Of a stretch of 64,000 nt of DNA, positions 1 to 12,837 are shown one piece after another. Within the stretch, counting starts at the first letter, position 1. Each line of letters starts with the position of its first letter. Below the pieces are notes generated by a model that did no database searches, was not told the DNA's origin, and was given only the letters and a program-made list of their open reading frames with translations. The DNA is from Herbiconiux ginsengi (GTDB lineage Bacteria; Actinomycetota; Actinomycetes; Actinomycetales; Microbacteriaceae): contig NZ_FNPZ01000004.1 in NCBI RefSeq assembly GCF_900107435.1, forward strand, positions 496,001-560,000, in the 5' to 3' direction. Made by a program: the position numbers and the translations under genes.

Positions 1-67
1 AACCCTTCGGGGTTCTGTAGATCATTGGTCAATTTTTCTAACGAAAGATCGATTCAAACTCATGTGA
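1..67 (+). other. 16S-23S rRNA spacer (3' part)
   Basis: This short A/T-rich stretch precedes the 23S rRNA and is the tail of the internal transcribed spacer. The 16S gene lies outside the window. No tRNA is visible in the part that is present. Confidence 0.6.
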
Positions 68-3182
<3,115 letters not shown>

Positions 3183-3319
3183 AATCACTATCTTCATACC
3201 GTTGTAAGGCTGGTATTTAGAGCCAAGATTGCTTGCGTCCACTATGTGGTTCTCGATGTACGGTCGAGAGCCGAACAAATCAGCAATGATTGTTCGATTC
3301 ACTTTGATACATCAATAGT

Positions 3320-3437
3320 GTTTCGGCGGCCATAGCGAGAGGGAAACGCCCGGTCACATTCCGAACCCGGAAGCTAAGACTCTCTGCGCCGATGGTACTG
3401 CAAGGGGGACCTTGTGGGAGAGTAGGACACCGCCGGA
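3320..3437 (+). rRNA. 5S ribosomal RNA
   Basis: The 5S RNA lies 137 bases after the 23S end, completing the usual 16S-23S-5S order. The conserved loop block (CCGAACCCGGAAGCTAAG near 3361) and the 3' GGGAGAGTAGGACACCGCC block are present, and the ends (TTTCGGCGG / CCGCCGGAC) pair. Ends are accurate to a few bases. Confidence 0.93.
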
Positions 3438-3447
3438 CTTCTTTGTG

Positions 3448-3477
3448 AAATGGCCACCCAGCAATGGGTGGCCATTT
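3448..3477 (+). terminator. rRNA operon terminator hairpin
   Basis: A perfect 13-bp inverted repeat (AAATGGCCACCCA / TGGGTGGCCATTT) with a GCAA loop begins about ten bases after the 5S gene and its right arm ends in a T-run. This is a typical intrinsic terminator for the rRNA operon. Confidence 0.85.
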
Positions 3478-3532
3478 TGCGTTAAGTCCGTGGTTTTTCA
3501 GCCGCCGAATGAGTACCTGAGGAGGGCCCATC

Positions 3533-4957
3533 GTGACCGACAACGATGACGAGAAGCGTCGCGACGAGCGCGGCGATGACGCACGTCCGAAGCGCGATGA
3601 CAGTGGTCGTCGCCCTCCTCGCAGCGACTCGGGCCCGGCGCGGCCACACGGCAGCCGGCCGGCCCGTAACGACTCCGACAAGCGCCCGTTCACCCCGCGC
3701 CGTGACAGCAGTTCGCGGCCCGATCGCGGTGGGCGCCCGGATGCCGGGGGCCGGAGCGATCGGAGTGCCCGTCCCGAGCGCGCCGGGGGTCCGGCGCAGG
3801 GGGGTCGGCCTGATCGCGGAGATCGCCCCGATCGGGGCGGACGCCCTGACGGCGCCGGTCGACCTGCCCGGACGGGCAGCGCGGATCGCGGCGGTCGTCC
3901 GGAGCGCGGCGGTTCTGAGCGCAGTGGCCGTCCCGCGCGAGATGGTTCCGACCGCGGAGGTGCGGAGCGCGGTGGTTTCGACCGAAGTGGTCGTCCGGAG
4001 CGGGGCGGTTCCGATCGTGGTGGTCGTCCGGAACGGGGCGGTTCCGATCGTGGCGGTCGACCTGAGCGTAGCGGTGGGGACCGTGGCGGGCGACCCGATC
4101 GCGGCGGGCGGCCGTCGAACGGCGGCCCGGGCGAGCGGCGGCTGTGGACCAAGGACGGCAAACCGGCGCGCAACGACCAGAACGCATCCCGGTTCGAGCG
4201 CCCGCCGCTCACCGAGGAGGAGCTGCTCGCTCGCGAGCTGCGCGCCGTGCGTCCACGTCATGACGACCCCGAGATCCCCGACGACGTCGTCGGGCGTGAT
4301 CTCGACAAGGTCGCGCGCAACGAACTGAAGACGCTGAACAAGGAGAACGCCGAAGAGGTCGCCCGGCACCTGGTGATGGCCGGCCGCCTGATCGAGGAGA
4401 ACCCCGAATTGGCGCACCTGCACGCGACGTCGGCCTCCCGTCGCGCCGGCCGGATCGGTGTGGTTCGCGAGACCCTCGCGATCACCGCCTACGCGACCGG
4501 CGATTATGCCCTCGCCTTGCGCGAGCTCCGCACCTTCCGCCGCATCTCCGGTTCCAACGAGCAACTGGCCTTGATGATCGACAGCGAGCGGGGGATGGGG
4601 CGGCCCGAGCGCGCGCTCGAGGTCGGGAGATCCGTCGAGCGGTCGACACTGTCGGTGCCGTCGCAGGTCGCCGTGGCCATCGCGATGTCGGGCGCACGGC
4701 TCGACCTCGGGCAGGCGGATGCGGCGCTGACGGAGCTCGAGATCCCGCAGCTGAACCCCGATGTGGCGTATTCCTACAGCCCTGAGTTGTTCGACGCCTA
4801 CGCGGAGGTGCTGGCCGAACTCGGGCAAGACGAGGAGTCGGCCCTGTGGCGGGCCCGCGCCGAGCGCGCGGACCTCGCGTTGAACGGCGAACCCGACGAC
4901 ACGATCGAGGTATTCGAGGAAGAGGACGATGGGTCTGTTCAGAGCGAAGAGGACTGA
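3533..4957 (+). CDS. Arg/Gly-rich N-terminal repeat protein with helical-repeat C-terminus
   Basis: A 474-residue protein with a GTG start preceded by GAGGAGGG (3519). Residues 1-60 are very charged. Residues about 62-205 are a low-complexity array of short units of the type GRPERGG/SDRGG, rich in Arg, Gly and Asp and resembling an RGG-type RNA-binding tail. Residues about 230-450 are predicted helical, with TPR-like spacing of Ala, Leu and Gly, and the C-terminus is acidic. Proteins of this layout are common in Microbacteriaceae and often carry a vague TPR or primosomal label. No catalytic motif is visible. It lies directly after the rRNA operon and overlaps the next gene by 29 bases. A role in RNA or ribosome metabolism is only an inference. 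Confidence 0.8.
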   Translation: MTDNDDEKRRDERGDDARPKRDDSGRRPPRSDSGPARPHGSRPARNDSDKRPFTPRRDSSSRPDRGGRPDAGGRSDRSARPERAGGPAQGGRPDRGDRPDRGGRPDGAGRPARTGSADRGGRPERGGSERSGRPARDGSDRGGAERGGFDRSGRPERGGSDRGGRPERGGSDRGGRPERSGGDRGGRPDRGGRPSNGGPGERRLWTKDGKPARNDQNASRFERPPLTEEELLARELRAVRPRHDDPEIPDDVVGRDLDKVARNELKTLNKENAEEVARHLVMAGRLIEENPELAHLHATSASRRAGRIGVVRETLAITAYATGDYALALRELRTFRRISGSNEQLALMIDSERGMGRPERALEVGRSVERSTLSVPSQVAVAIAMSGARLDLGQADAALTELEIPQLNPDVAYSYSPELFDAYAEVLAELGQDEESALWRARAERADLALNGEPDDTIEVFEEEDDGSVQSEED

Positions 4958-5948
4958 GCCGGTGCTGCCGCTCGACGGCGTCGACGCCGTTCTGGCCGAT
5001 CTCGACGGCGTCGTCTATCAAGGTCCGACAGCGATCCCGCACGCGGTCGAGTCGCTTTCGCGCGTCGTCTCCGAGGGGCTCCGCACCGGGTACATCACCA
5101 ACAACGCCTCGCGCACCGACGCCCAGGTCGCCGAGCATCTCAGCAGCTTCGGGCTGACCGTTGCTCCGGCGGACGTAGTGACCTCGCCGCAGGCGGCCAT
5201 GCGCGTTCTCGTCACCCTGATCGATCCCGGGTCGACCGTGCTCGTGGTGGGCGGCATCGGTCTCGTCTCCGAAGTCGAGAAGGCCGGATTCGTCGTGACC
5301 CGGTCGGCATCCGACCACCCGGCCGCCGTGGTGCAGGGGTTCGCGCCCGAGGTGGGGTGGACGCAGCTCGCCGAGGCGAGCTTCGCACTGCACGACCCTG
5401 CGGTGCACTGGGTCGCCACCAACACCGACTGGACCATTCCCGTGGCCGGGGGCATCGCGCCCGGCAACGGCACCTTGGTATCGGCGGTGCACACGGCCGT
5501 CGGCCGGTTGCCCGTGGTGGCGGGGAAGCCCGAGGCGACGATCTTCGAGCTGGCGCTCGCGCGCTTCGGCGCCGAGAACGCGGCATTCATCGGCGATCGC
5601 CTCGACACCGACACCATGGGCGCGAAACGCGCCGGCCTGCGGGCCATCCACGTGCTGACCGGCATCGACCGGGCCAAGCAGTTGCTCGCTGCGCCCCAGG
5701 GGTCGCGGCCCGACTTCATCCTCGCGGATCTGCGGCAGCTGTTCGATCCGTACCCCGCCACCTCGACGTCGAAAGACGGCTCGGAGACCACGGTGGGCGC
5801 GTCCGTCGTGCGAATGAAGGGGCACGTGGTGCGGGTGGTGAAGCCCGGCGATTCGGCGACCGACCTCGTGCGGGCCGGGTCGGCGGCGATCTGGAACTCC
5901 GGGCTCTCGATTCACGCGCTCGACGTCGATCCCGCTCTCTACAGCTGA
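4929..5948 (+). CDS. HAD-IIA family hydrolase (NagD-like phosphatase)
   Basis: A 339-residue member of the haloacid dehalogenase superfamily, subclass IIA. Motif I (ADLDGVVYQG) provides the aspartate nucleophile and acid/base pair. The Thr/Asn-rich motif (TNNASR) follows, then a C2-type cap, then the lysine of motif III (GKPE) and the terminal Asp motif (GDRLDTD). These enzymes dephosphorylate small metabolites such as sugar or nucleoside phosphates; the substrate cannot be read from sequence. The start codon lies inside the previous gene (29-base overlap), which suggests translational coupling. The position matches M. tuberculosis Rv1692, a glycerol-3-phosphate phosphatase. Confidence 0.9.
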   Translation: MGLFRAKRTEPVLPLDGVDAVLADLDGVVYQGPTAIPHAVESLSRVVSEGLRTGYITNNASRTDAQVAEHLSSFGLTVAPADVVTSPQAAMRVLVTLIDPGSTVLVVGGIGLVSEVEKAGFVVTRSASDHPAAVVQGFAPEVGWTQLAEASFALHDPAVHWVATNTDWTIPVAGGIAPGNGTLVSAVHTAVGRLPVVAGKPEATIFELALARFGAENAAFIGDRLDTDTMGAKRAGLRAIHVLTGIDRAKQLLAAPQGSRPDFILADLRQLFDPYPATSTSKDGSETTVGASVVRMKGHVVRVVKPGDSATDLVRAGSAAIWNSGLSIHALDVDPALYS

Positions 5949-5990
5949 GGAACGGCCGTCCGCCACGGTGTCGCCGTCGGATGCGCGGGG

Positions 5991-5996
5991 TACGCT
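5991..5996 (+). promoter_or_regulatory. possible -10 element (leaderless start)
   Basis: TACGCT fits the actinobacterial TANNNT consensus and ends six bases before the GTG at 6003. Transcription would then begin at or next to the start codon, giving a leaderless mRNA. No convincing -35 box is visible. Confidence 0.3.
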
Positions 5997-6002
5997 GGGC
6001 AG

Positions 6003-6161
6003 GTGAACACGGACGACGTCGACAACGATGCCGCTCTGGTTCCGCGGCTCCGCGTGATCGAGGAACAGCCCCTGGACCAGCGCGCGACCGCCTATGCCCA
6101 GGTGCACGACGAATTGAAGGCCCGCCTCGAGGGCGGAGACGTGTCGCCGTCGGATGGGTAG
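6003..6161 (+). CDS. small conserved-position protein upstream of tlyA
   Basis: A 52-residue acidic protein with a GTG start. The sequence is mostly helical (LRVIEEQPLDQRATAYAQV is the core) with no membrane segment. Its stop lies inside the start of tlyA (8-base overlap), so the two are probably translationally coupled. A small gene at the same place, between the HAD hydrolase and tlyA, is known in mycobacteria (Rv1693). No function is known to me; a structural partner or coupling role is possible. Confidence 0.75.
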   Translation: MNTDDVDNDAALVPRLRVIEEQPLDQRATAYAQVHDELKARLEGGDVSPSDG

Positions 6162-6957
6162 TGCTCGTCTGGATGCCGTGGTCGCCGCTCGCGGCCTCGC
6201 CCGGTCGCGCACCCATGCCGCGCGCCTGATCGCCAACGGCTATGTACGCGTCGACGGTACGCCGCAAGTGAAGGCATCGTTCCCCGTGGCGGACGGGCAG
6301 CTCGTGACAGTGGACGCGGTCGACCGCTACGTGAGCCGAGGTGCCAACAAGCTGATCGCGGCACTCGACGCGTTCTCCGGCGTGCGCGTCGAGGGAACGC
6401 TGGCGCTGGATGCCGGCGCTTCCACGGGCGGCTTCACTCAGGTGCTGCTGGAGCGCGGTGCCGAACCGGTGATCGCCGCCGATGTGGGGCACGGCCAGCT
6501 CGACCCGATCATCGCCCGGGATCCTCGGGTCGTCGCGGTGGAGGGGTTCAATCTGCGCTTCGCAGCTCCGGACACGCTCGCCGGGGCATCCGGGATCGAT
6601 CGCCCGGTCGACCTCGTGGTGGCCGACCTGTCGTTCATCTCGCTCGGCTTGGTGCTGGAGCCGTTGCAGTCGGTCGCCCGGCCCGACGCCGATTTCGTGC
6701 TGCTGGTGAAGCCGCAGTTCGAGGTGGGGCGCACCGGCGTGAAGGAAGGCATCGTGCGGAACGCGGGGCTCCGCGCCGATGCGGTGTCGAACGTGCTCTG
6801 GGCCGCCTTCGACCTCGGGTTATCCACAGCCGGCCTGATCCCTTCCCCAATTGCCGGCGGTGCCGGGAATCTCGAGTACCTGGTCTGGTTCAATCGGGAG
6901 GTGGGTTCTCATCCGACAGAATGGTTGGAACGAGTCACCGAGATGACAGGAGCGTGA
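6154..6957 (+). CDS. tlyA: TlyA family rRNA (cytidine-2'-O)-methyltransferase
   Basis: A 267-residue protein. TlyA methylates C1409 of 16S rRNA and C1920 of 23S rRNA in mycobacteria, which makes ribosomes sensitive to capreomycin. The N-terminal S4 RNA-binding domain (residues 1-60, RLDAVVAARGLARSRTHAA) is followed by an FtsJ-like Rossmann domain with the SAM motif LDAGASTGGFTQ (about 88-100), then ADLSFISL and LLVKPQFEVG, which supply the catalytic Asp and Lys. The length matches the family. It overlaps the small gene upstream and is followed after three bases by nadK, in the same order as Rv1694-Rv1695. Confidence 0.95.
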   Translation: MGSARLDAVVAARGLARSRTHAARLIANGYVRVDGTPQVKASFPVADGQLVTVDAVDRYVSRGANKLIAALDAFSGVRVEGTLALDAGASTGGFTQVLLERGAEPVIAADVGHGQLDPIIARDPRVVAVEGFNLRFAAPDTLAGASGIDRPVDLVVADLSFISLGLVLEPLQSVARPDADFVLLVKPQFEVGRTGVKEGIVRNAGLRADAVSNVLWAAFDLGLSTAGLIPSPIAGGAGNLEYLVWFNREVGSHPTEWLERVTEMTGA

Positions 6958-6960
6958 TGC

Positions 6961-7875
6961 GTGTCTGCTGAGCGATACATGCTGGTCGTTCTGCACACCG
7001 GGCGTCACGATTCCGTGGTGGCCGCGCAGAGCGTGTGCCAGCAGTTGCGCGCCGCCGGGGTGATCCCGGTGATCGCGCCGCTCGACGAGAACGATCGAGC
7101 CGATGCACTCGCCCATCTGGGGGCGTTCGAGACGCTCGGTTCGGGCGTGACGGTCTTCGACCTCGAACTCGTGATCGTGCTCGGCGGCGACGGCACCATC
7201 CTGCGCGCGGCCGAACTGGTGCGCGGGTCGACGGTGCCCTTGCTCGGGGTGAACCTCGGGCACGTCGGATTCCTCGCCGAGAGCGACCGCGAAGACCTCA
7301 CAGAGACGGTCAACCGTGCGCTCGGCCGTGACTACCTGGTCGAAGAGCGCATGACGCTGTCGGTGCGGGTGAAGGTCGACTCCGAAGTCGTCTACGAGAC
7401 CTGGGCGTTGAACGAGGCCACCGTCGAGAAGGCGAGCCGGGAGCGGATGCTCGAGGTCGTGGTGGAGGTCGACGGGCGGCCACTCTCGAGCTTCGGCTGC
7501 GACGGCGTGGTGATGTCGACGCCGACCGGGTCGACCGCCTACTCCTTCTCGGCCGGCGGACCGGTGGTGTGGCCGAGCCTCGATGCCCTGCTGATGGTTC
7601 CGCTCAGCCCCCACGCGCTGTTCGCCCGCCCGCTCGTGGTGGGCCCGGATTCCGCCCTCGCGGTCGAGGTGCTCGACCGCACGCAGGGCGGGGCGGTGCT
7701 CTGGGCCGACGGGCGGCGGATGTGGGATCTGCCGAAGGGCGCGCGCGTGGTGGTTCGTCGTTCGCCCACGCCGGTGCGGTTGGCGCGGCTGCACATGGCG
7801 CCGTTCACCGACCGGCTGGTGCGCAAGTTCAATCTGCCCGTGAACGGGTGGCGGGGGCCGATGGATCGTGATTGA
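6961..7875 (+). CDS. nadK: NAD kinase
   Basis: A 304-residue ATP/polyphosphate-dependent NAD kinase, the only route to NADP. The GGDGT signature lies near residue 75, preceded by a run of hydrophobic beta-strand residues, and the NE motif (ALNEATVEK) and the glycine-rich DGVVMSTPTGSTAY segment that binds NAD are present. GTG start with GGAG about eight bases upstream. The end overlaps recN by eight bases, so tlyA, nadK and recN are probably one transcript. Confidence 0.96.
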   Translation: MSAERYMLVVLHTGRHDSVVAAQSVCQQLRAAGVIPVIAPLDENDRADALAHLGAFETLGSGVTVFDLELVIVLGGDGTILRAAELVRGSTVPLLGVNLGHVGFLAESDREDLTETVNRALGRDYLVEERMTLSVRVKVDSEVVYETWALNEATVEKASRERMLEVVVEVDGRPLSSFGCDGVVMSTPTGSTAYSFSAGGPVVWPSLDALLMVPLSPHALFARPLVVGPDSALAVEVLDRTQGGAVLWADGRRMWDLPKGARVVVRRSPTPVRLARLHMAPFTDRLVRKFNLPVNGWRGPMDRD

Positions 7876-9586
7876 GGAACTGTCGATCCGAGACCTCGGG
7901 GTGATCGGCGAAGCGGTGCTACCGCTCGGACCGGGATTCACAGCCGTCACCGGTGAGACCGGTGCCGGCAAGACCATGGTGGTGTCTGCACTCGGGCTGC
8001 TGTTCGGCGAGCGGGCCGACACCGGGTCCATCCGCTCGGGTGCGGCGCAGGCGTGGATCGAGGGGCGCATCCTGGTGGGGCGCGACGGCGTGGTGGCCGA
8101 TCGCGTACGCGAGGTCGGGGGAGACCTCGACGACGCGGGTGGCGACGGCGACGTCGAGGTCATCCTGTCCCGCTCGGTGTCGGCCGAGGGGCGCAGCCGG
8201 GCGGTGGTCGGCGGCCGATCGGCGCCGATCAGCGTGCTCTCCGAGCTCGGGAATGCACTGGTGGTGGTGCACGGTCAGTCCGATCAGCTGCGGCTGAAGA
8301 GCCAATCCGCCCAGCGTGGGGCACTCGACAGCTTCGCGGGAGCGGCGCTCGCCGAGCGCCTGACCGAGTACCGCAGTCTCTACGAGTCGTGGCAGGCGCA
8401 CAGCTCCGAGATCGAGGCGCTGGTGACCGAGCGCTCGTCGCGCCTGCGCGAAGCCGAGCAATTGCGAGCGGCCATCGACGAGATCTCGGCGGTCGCGCCG
8501 GTCGACGGCGAAGACGTCGAGTTGGCCGACCTCGCCGGGCGTCTGACGAACCTCGAAGACCTGAGGCTGGCGGCGGCCGAGGCCCGGGAGGGCATCTCGA
8601 GCGAATCCGGCGACGGGCCCGACACCGTCGGGCTCATCGACACCGCCCTCCGCAGCCTCGAACGGGTGGCGCACCACGACGCGGCGCTCGCCCCCATCGT
8701 CGAGGCGCTCGCCAATGCGAGTTTCATCGTCTCCGACATCTCCACTCAGCTGGCCAGTTACGTGTCCGGTCTCGAGACCGACGAGGTGGGCGAGCTCGAC
8801 CGCGTGCAGGAGCGGCGCGCACAACTCACCGTGCTGACCCGCAAGTATGGGCCCGAGCTCTCCGACGTGCTCGCTTTCACCGCGGAGGCGGAGCCGCGGC
8901 TGCTCGAACTCGACTCCGACTCCGATCGCATCGAGCAGCTCTCGGCGCTCGTCGACGACGAGTTCGCTGAGCTGACGCGCATCGCCGCCGACCTCAGCGC
9001 GCTGCGCCGGGCCGCGGCCGAGAGCCTTTCGGCGGCGGTCACCGAGGAACTGGGTGCGCTCGCGATGCCGAACGCACGCTTCGTGGTGGAGGTGCAGGAG
9101 CGGGACGATCTGGGTTCGACCGGTCGCGACCTGGTGCAGTTCCTGCTGCGGCCGCACGAGGGCAGCGAACCGCGGCCGCTCAGCAAGGGCGCCTCCGGGG
9201 GTGAGCTCTCCCGGGTGATGCTCGCGATCGAAGTGGTGTTGGCGGCCGCCGATCCGGTGCCGACCTTCGTGTTCGACGAGGTGGACGCCGGGGTGGGTGG
9301 TGCATCCGCGATCGAGATCGGCCGGCGTCTCGCCGTGCTGGCACGCAGCTCCCAGGTGATCGTGGTGACCCACTTGGCGCAGGTCGCCGCGTTCGCCACC
9401 AATCACCTCCGGGTCGAGAAAGACCAAGACGGGCCGGTGACCGCGAGCAACGTCGTGCAGCTCGCCGGGGAGGAGCGCCTGGCCGAGATGGCACGGCTTC
9501 TGTCGGGCCTGCCCGACTCGGAATCGGGTCTCGCGCACGCGGCCGAACTCCTCTCCACGGCGCAGAGCCTCGCTGTGCCACACTGA
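7868..9586 (+). CDS. recN: DNA repair protein RecN
   Basis: A 572-residue SMC-like ATPase acting early in double-strand break repair. The Walker A motif GETGAGKT is near residue 30, long coiled-coil regions fill about 160-370, the ABC signature is GASGGELSRVM (about 440) and Walker B is TFVFDEVDAGVGG (about 465). A D-loop/His-switch segment (VIVVTHLAQVAA) follows. The length is normal. The GTG start overlaps nadK by eight bases. Confidence 0.97.
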   Translation: MIEELSIRDLGVIGEAVLPLGPGFTAVTGETGAGKTMVVSALGLLFGERADTGSIRSGAAQAWIEGRILVGRDGVVADRVREVGGDLDDAGGDGDVEVILSRSVSAEGRSRAVVGGRSAPISVLSELGNALVVVHGQSDQLRLKSQSAQRGALDSFAGAALAERLTEYRSLYESWQAHSSEIEALVTERSSRLREAEQLRAAIDEISAVAPVDGEDVELADLAGRLTNLEDLRLAAAEAREGISSESGDGPDTVGLIDTALRSLERVAHHDAALAPIVEALANASFIVSDISTQLASYVSGLETDEVGELDRVQERRAQLTVLTRKYGPELSDVLAFTAEAEPRLLELDSDSDRIEQLSALVDDEFAELTRIAADLSALRRAAAESLSAAVTEELGALAMPNARFVVEVQERDDLGSTGRDLVQFLLRPHEGSEPRPLSKGASGGELSRVMLAIEVVLAAADPVPTFVFDEVDAGVGGASAIEIGRRLAVLARSSQVIVVTHLAQVAAFATNHLRVEKDQDGPVTASNVVQLAGEERLAEMARLLSGLPDSESGLAHAAELLSTAQSLAVPH

Positions 9587-9617
9587 TAGCCATCGGGGGT
9601 TCTGAGGGGATGAGACG

Positions 9618-11063
9618 ATGGCACGGATGACGAACAGCGAGTTGGCGGCACTCGTCGAACAGCTCCAGGCGGAGAACGAGCGGCTGCGCGAAGAGGCGCG
9701 GCTGGCCGACACTCTTCCCCTCCCGATGGAGGACGGCGCGGAGCCGGCCGGACGCCGACGATCGGGGCGTCGCCGGGGCCGCACCGTCGCATCCGTCGTT
9801 CTCGTGGTGATCGGGCTGATCCTCGCGCCGGTGGCCGTCGCGGCCAACTGGACGCAGAGTCAGCTGGCCGACACCGAGGCGTTCGTGTCGACGTTCGCGC
9901 CGCTGGCGAAAGACCAGGCCGTGCAAGCGTTCGTGATCGACGAGGTGATGACCGCGGTGGAGCAGCAGGTCGACTTCGAGAAGACCACGAGCGATGTGTT
10001 CGATGCCGTCGATCAACTCGGTCTGCCGCCCGCCGCATCCGCCGCCCTCACCGCGCTGAAGAAGCCGGCGGCGCTCGGCCTGCAGTCGCTCGCGACCACC
10101 GTGGTGACGAACTTCGTGGAGTCGCCGGCGTTCGCCGACATCTGGGAGCAGGCGCTCCGGGTGAGTCACCAGCAGCTGGTGGCCGCGATGACGAACGATC
10201 CGGCGGGGGCGCTCTCGATCTCCTCGTCCGGTGAGCTCTCCGTGCAGCTCGGACCGATCATCGAGGCCGTGAAGGCGGCGATGATCGACCAGGGGTTGAG
10301 TTTCGCCGATGCGATCCCCACGGTCGACGTCAACATCGTGGTGGCGAAATCCGACAGCTTCGGACAGCTGACCCTCGCTTACGGACTTGCCGTCAGCCTC
10401 GGGATGTGGCTTCCGTGGATCGCGATCGCGTTCCTGGCCGCCGGGGTGGTGGTGGCCAAACGCCGCACGGTGACCCTGTTCTGGACCGGGTTGTCGCTCG
10501 GCGTGGTGATGGTGCTGCTGGGGATCGCTCTCCGGATCGGCAACCTCGTCACGGTGGCCTCGATAGCGCCCCGGTATGTTCCGATCGACGCGGCCGGGGT
10601 GATCTACGACGCCGTGACGTCGAGGGTCGCCAGCACGGTGGTGGCGGTGGCGGTGCTGGCGTTCACGGTGATGGTGATCAGCTGGGCCGTCGGCCCGTAC
10701 CGCCCCGCGCCCGCATTGCGCCGGGCCTTCGGCGATGCCGCGACGAAGCTGCGCGCCATCGGCGACGCCCGCGGCATCTCCACCGGCGCGTTCGGGCGGG
10801 TGCTCGGCCGGCAGCGGGTGCTCATCCAGGTGCTGATCGGCGTCGCAGCGGCCGCTTTCATCCTGTTCCTGCGGCCGCTCTCGACGGGGCAGATCATCTG
10901 GACCGCAGTGATCGCCGTGGTGCTCCTGCTGCTCGTGGAGCTGTTGCAGCGGCCGGTGCAGCCGGAGGTCGTCGTGGTCGAGGTCGTCGACGAAGAGCCG
11001 GTCGAGCCGGGGGAATCGAAAGACTCGTCCGAGAAGGCTGACGACGACGTGCTGATCTCCTGA
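9618..11063 (+). CDS. polytopic membrane protein of unknown function
   Basis: A 481-residue protein starting at ATG after GAGGGGA (9604). The N-terminus has a short coiled coil (residues 5-30) and an Arg-rich stretch. One membrane segment (about 55-77) is followed by an extracytoplasmic region of about 180 residues rich in Ala, Gln and Val. Five further hydrophobic segments lie between about 255 and 445, and the tail is acidic. I do not recognise the family. In mycobacteria and corynebacteria the recN-pyrG gap holds steA and steB (Rv1697/Rv1698, cell separation and copper efflux), but this protein does not look like either. A cell-envelope role is only a guess from position. Confidence 0.85.
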   Translation: MARMTNSELAALVEQLQAENERLREEARLADTLPLPMEDGAEPAGRRRSGRRRGRTVASVVLVVIGLILAPVAVAANWTQSQLADTEAFVSTFAPLAKDQAVQAFVIDEVMTAVEQQVDFEKTTSDVFDAVDQLGLPPAASAALTALKKPAALGLQSLATTVVTNFVESPAFADIWEQALRVSHQQLVAAMTNDPAGALSISSSGELSVQLGPIIEAVKAAMIDQGLSFADAIPTVDVNIVVAKSDSFGQLTLAYGLAVSLGMWLPWIAIAFLAAGVVVAKRRTVTLFWTGLSLGVVMVLLGIALRIGNLVTVASIAPRYVPIDAAGVIYDAVTSRVASTVVAVAVLAFTVMVISWAVGPYRPAPALRRAFGDAATKLRAIGDARGISTGAFGRVLGRQRVLIQVLIGVAAAAFILFLRPLSTGQIIWTAVIAVVLLLLVELLQRPVQPEVVVVEVVDEEPVEPGESKDSSEKADDDVLIS

Positions 11064-11095
11064 CCGCGTCGAGCGACGAGACCCCCTCAGACCAC

Positions 11096-11104
11096 TGTTA
11101 GGAT
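11096..11104 (+). promoter_or_regulatory. extended -10 promoter of pyrG
   Basis: TGTTAGGAT is a TGN-extended -10 box (TAGGAT) ending eight bases before the pyrG GTG. The transcript would be leaderless or nearly so. No Shine-Dalgarno sequence is present before the GTG, which agrees. A -35 box is not evident. Confidence 0.5.
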
Positions 11105-11112
11105 GGAACTCC

Positions 11113-12837
11113 GTGGACGATGATCATGACGCGGACCGTACGACGAACCAGAACGACTCGAAACTGACGAAGCACATCTTCGTCACCGGGGGTGTCGTCT
11201 CTTCTCTGGGCAAAGGCCTCACCGCCGCGAGCCTCGGCAACTTGCTCACCGCGCGCGGCTTGCGCGTCGTGATGCAGAAGCTCGATCCCTATCTCAACGT
11301 CGACCCGGGAACGATGAACCCGTTCCAGCACGGCGAGGTCTTCGTGACCGACGACGGCGCGGAGACCGATCTCGACATCGGGCACTACGAGCGCTTCCTC
11401 GACATCAATCTGAACCAGGCCGCGAACGTCACGACCGGGCAGATCTACTCGAGCGTGATCGCGAAAGAGCGCCGAGGTGAGTACCTCGGCGACACGGTGC
11501 AGGTCATCCCGCACATCACCGACGAGATCAAGCGTCGGATGCGCCTGCAGGCCCACGACGCCTCACGCCCCGACGTGATCATCACCGAGATCGGCGGCAC
11601 GGTGGGCGACATCGAATCGCAGCCGTTCATCGAGTCGGCTCGCCAGGTGCGCCACGAGCTCGGCCGCAAGAACGTGTTCTTCGTGCACGTGTCGCTGGTG
11701 CCGTTCATGAACGCCTCCGGTGAGCAGAAGACGAAGCCTACGCAGCACTCGGTGGCCGCCCTGCGTTCGATCGGCATCCAGCCGGATGCGCTGGTGCTGC
11801 GCAGCGACCGGCCCGTCTCCGAGAGCAACAAGCGCAAGATCGCGCTGATGTGCGACGTCGACGAGCAGGCCGTGGTGAACGCGATCGACGTGCCGTCGAT
11901 CTACGACATCCCCACCATGCTGCACGAGCAGGGTCTGGACGCCTACATCGTCGACCACCTCGACCTGGGCGACAAGGCGAGCGACGTGGACTGGTCGGGC
12001 TGGCAGCCGCTGCTCGACGCCGTGCACGAGCCCAAGCACGAGGTGACGATCGGCCTGGTGGGCAAGTACATCGACCTTCCCGATGCCTACCTCTCGGTGA
12101 CCGAGGCGCTGCGTGCGGGAGGCTTCGCCCACCGCACGAAGGTGAAGATCAAGTGGATCCCCTCCGACAACTGCGAGACGCCCGAGGGAGCCGCCCGTGA
12201 GCTCTCCGGGGTCGACGGAGTGGACGGGATCCTCGTGCCCGGCGGATTCGGCGTGCGCGGCATCGAGGGCAAGCTCGGTGCGCTGCGCTTCGCCCGCGAG
12301 AACGGCATCCCGGCCCTCGGCCTCTGTCTCGGCCTCCAGTGCATGGTGATCGAATACGCGCGGAACGTCGTCGGGCTGACCGGCGCCTCCTCGAGCGAGT
12401 TCGACCCCGACACCGAGTTCCCCGTGATCGCGACGATGGCCGAGCAGGTCGACATCATCGCAGGCGGCGACCTGGGCGGCACGATGCGACTCGGTCTCTA
12501 CGAAGCCGAGCTCGCATCCGGCTCCATCGTCGAAGAGGTCTACGGGGCTCCGACTGCTGCCGAGCGTCACCGCCACCGCTACGAGGTCAACAACAGATAC
12601 CGCGAGCAGATCGCGGATGCCGGACTCTGGTTCTCGGGCGTCTCGCCCGACGGCCATCTGGTGGAGTACGTCGAGCTGCCGCGCGACGTGCACCCCTACT
12701 ACGTGGCGACCCAGGCGCACCCGGAGCTTCGTTCGCGGCCCAGCCGGCCGCATCCGCTGTTCCAGGGGCTCGTGGCGGCGTCGCTCGAGCGTCAAGAAGC
12801 CACTCGGCTGTTCCCGGCGCAGGATGCGGATGCCTGA
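11113..12837 (+). CDS. pyrG: CTP synthase
   Basis: A 574-residue enzyme that converts UTP to CTP with ATP and glutamine. The amidoligase domain starts with [16 protein letters not shown], the nucleotide-binding loop. The C-terminal class I glutamine amidotransferase domain carries the catalytic Cys in GLCLGLQC (about 405) and the His/Glu pair in QAHPE (about 536). The first about 17 residues are a polar extension. CTP synthases are usually feedback-inhibited by CTP. The stop overlaps the NUDIX gene. Confidence 0.97.
   Translation: MDDDHDADRTTNQNDSKLTKHIFVTGGVVSSLGKGLTAASLGNLLTARGLRVVMQKLDPYLNVDPGTMNPFQHGEVFVTDDGAETDLDIGHYERFLDINLNQAANVTTGQIYSSVIAKERRGEYLGDTVQVIPHITDEIKRRMRLQAHDASRPDVIITEIGGTVGDIESQPFIESARQVRHELGRKNVFFVHVSLVPFMNASGEQKTKPTQHSVAALRSIGIQPDALVLRSDRPVSESNKRKIALMCDVDEQAVVNAIDVPSIYDIPTMLHEQGLDAYIVDHLDLGDKASDVDWSGWQPLLDAVHEPKHEVTIGLVGKYIDLPDAYLSVTEALRAGGFAHRTKVKIKWIPSDNCETPEGAARELSGVDGVDGILVPGGFGVRGIEGKLGALRFARENGIPALGLCLGLQCMVIEYARNVVGLTGASSSEFDPDTEFPVIATMAEQVDIIAGGDLGGTMRLGLYEAELASGSIVEEVYGAPTAAERHRHRYEVNNRYREQIADAGLWFSGVSPDGHLVEYVELPRDVHPYYVATQAHPELRSRPSRPHPLFQGLVAASLERQEATRLFPAQDADA

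Noticed and set aside
3280-4212. Arg/Pro-rich minus-strand frame opposite the repeat gene
   Set aside because: It is the antisense shadow of the Gly/Arg codon repeats and overlaps the 5S gene and terminator.
7919-9847. 642-codon minus-strand frame opposite recN
   Set aside because: Long antisense frames are common in high-GC DNA. Its composition is His/Arg/Gly-rich without motifs, and recN is certain on the other strand.
12617-12829. Longer version of the NUDIX gene starting inside pyrG
   Set aside because: The extra 71 codons are an off-frame reading of the pyrG 3' end and have no family match.
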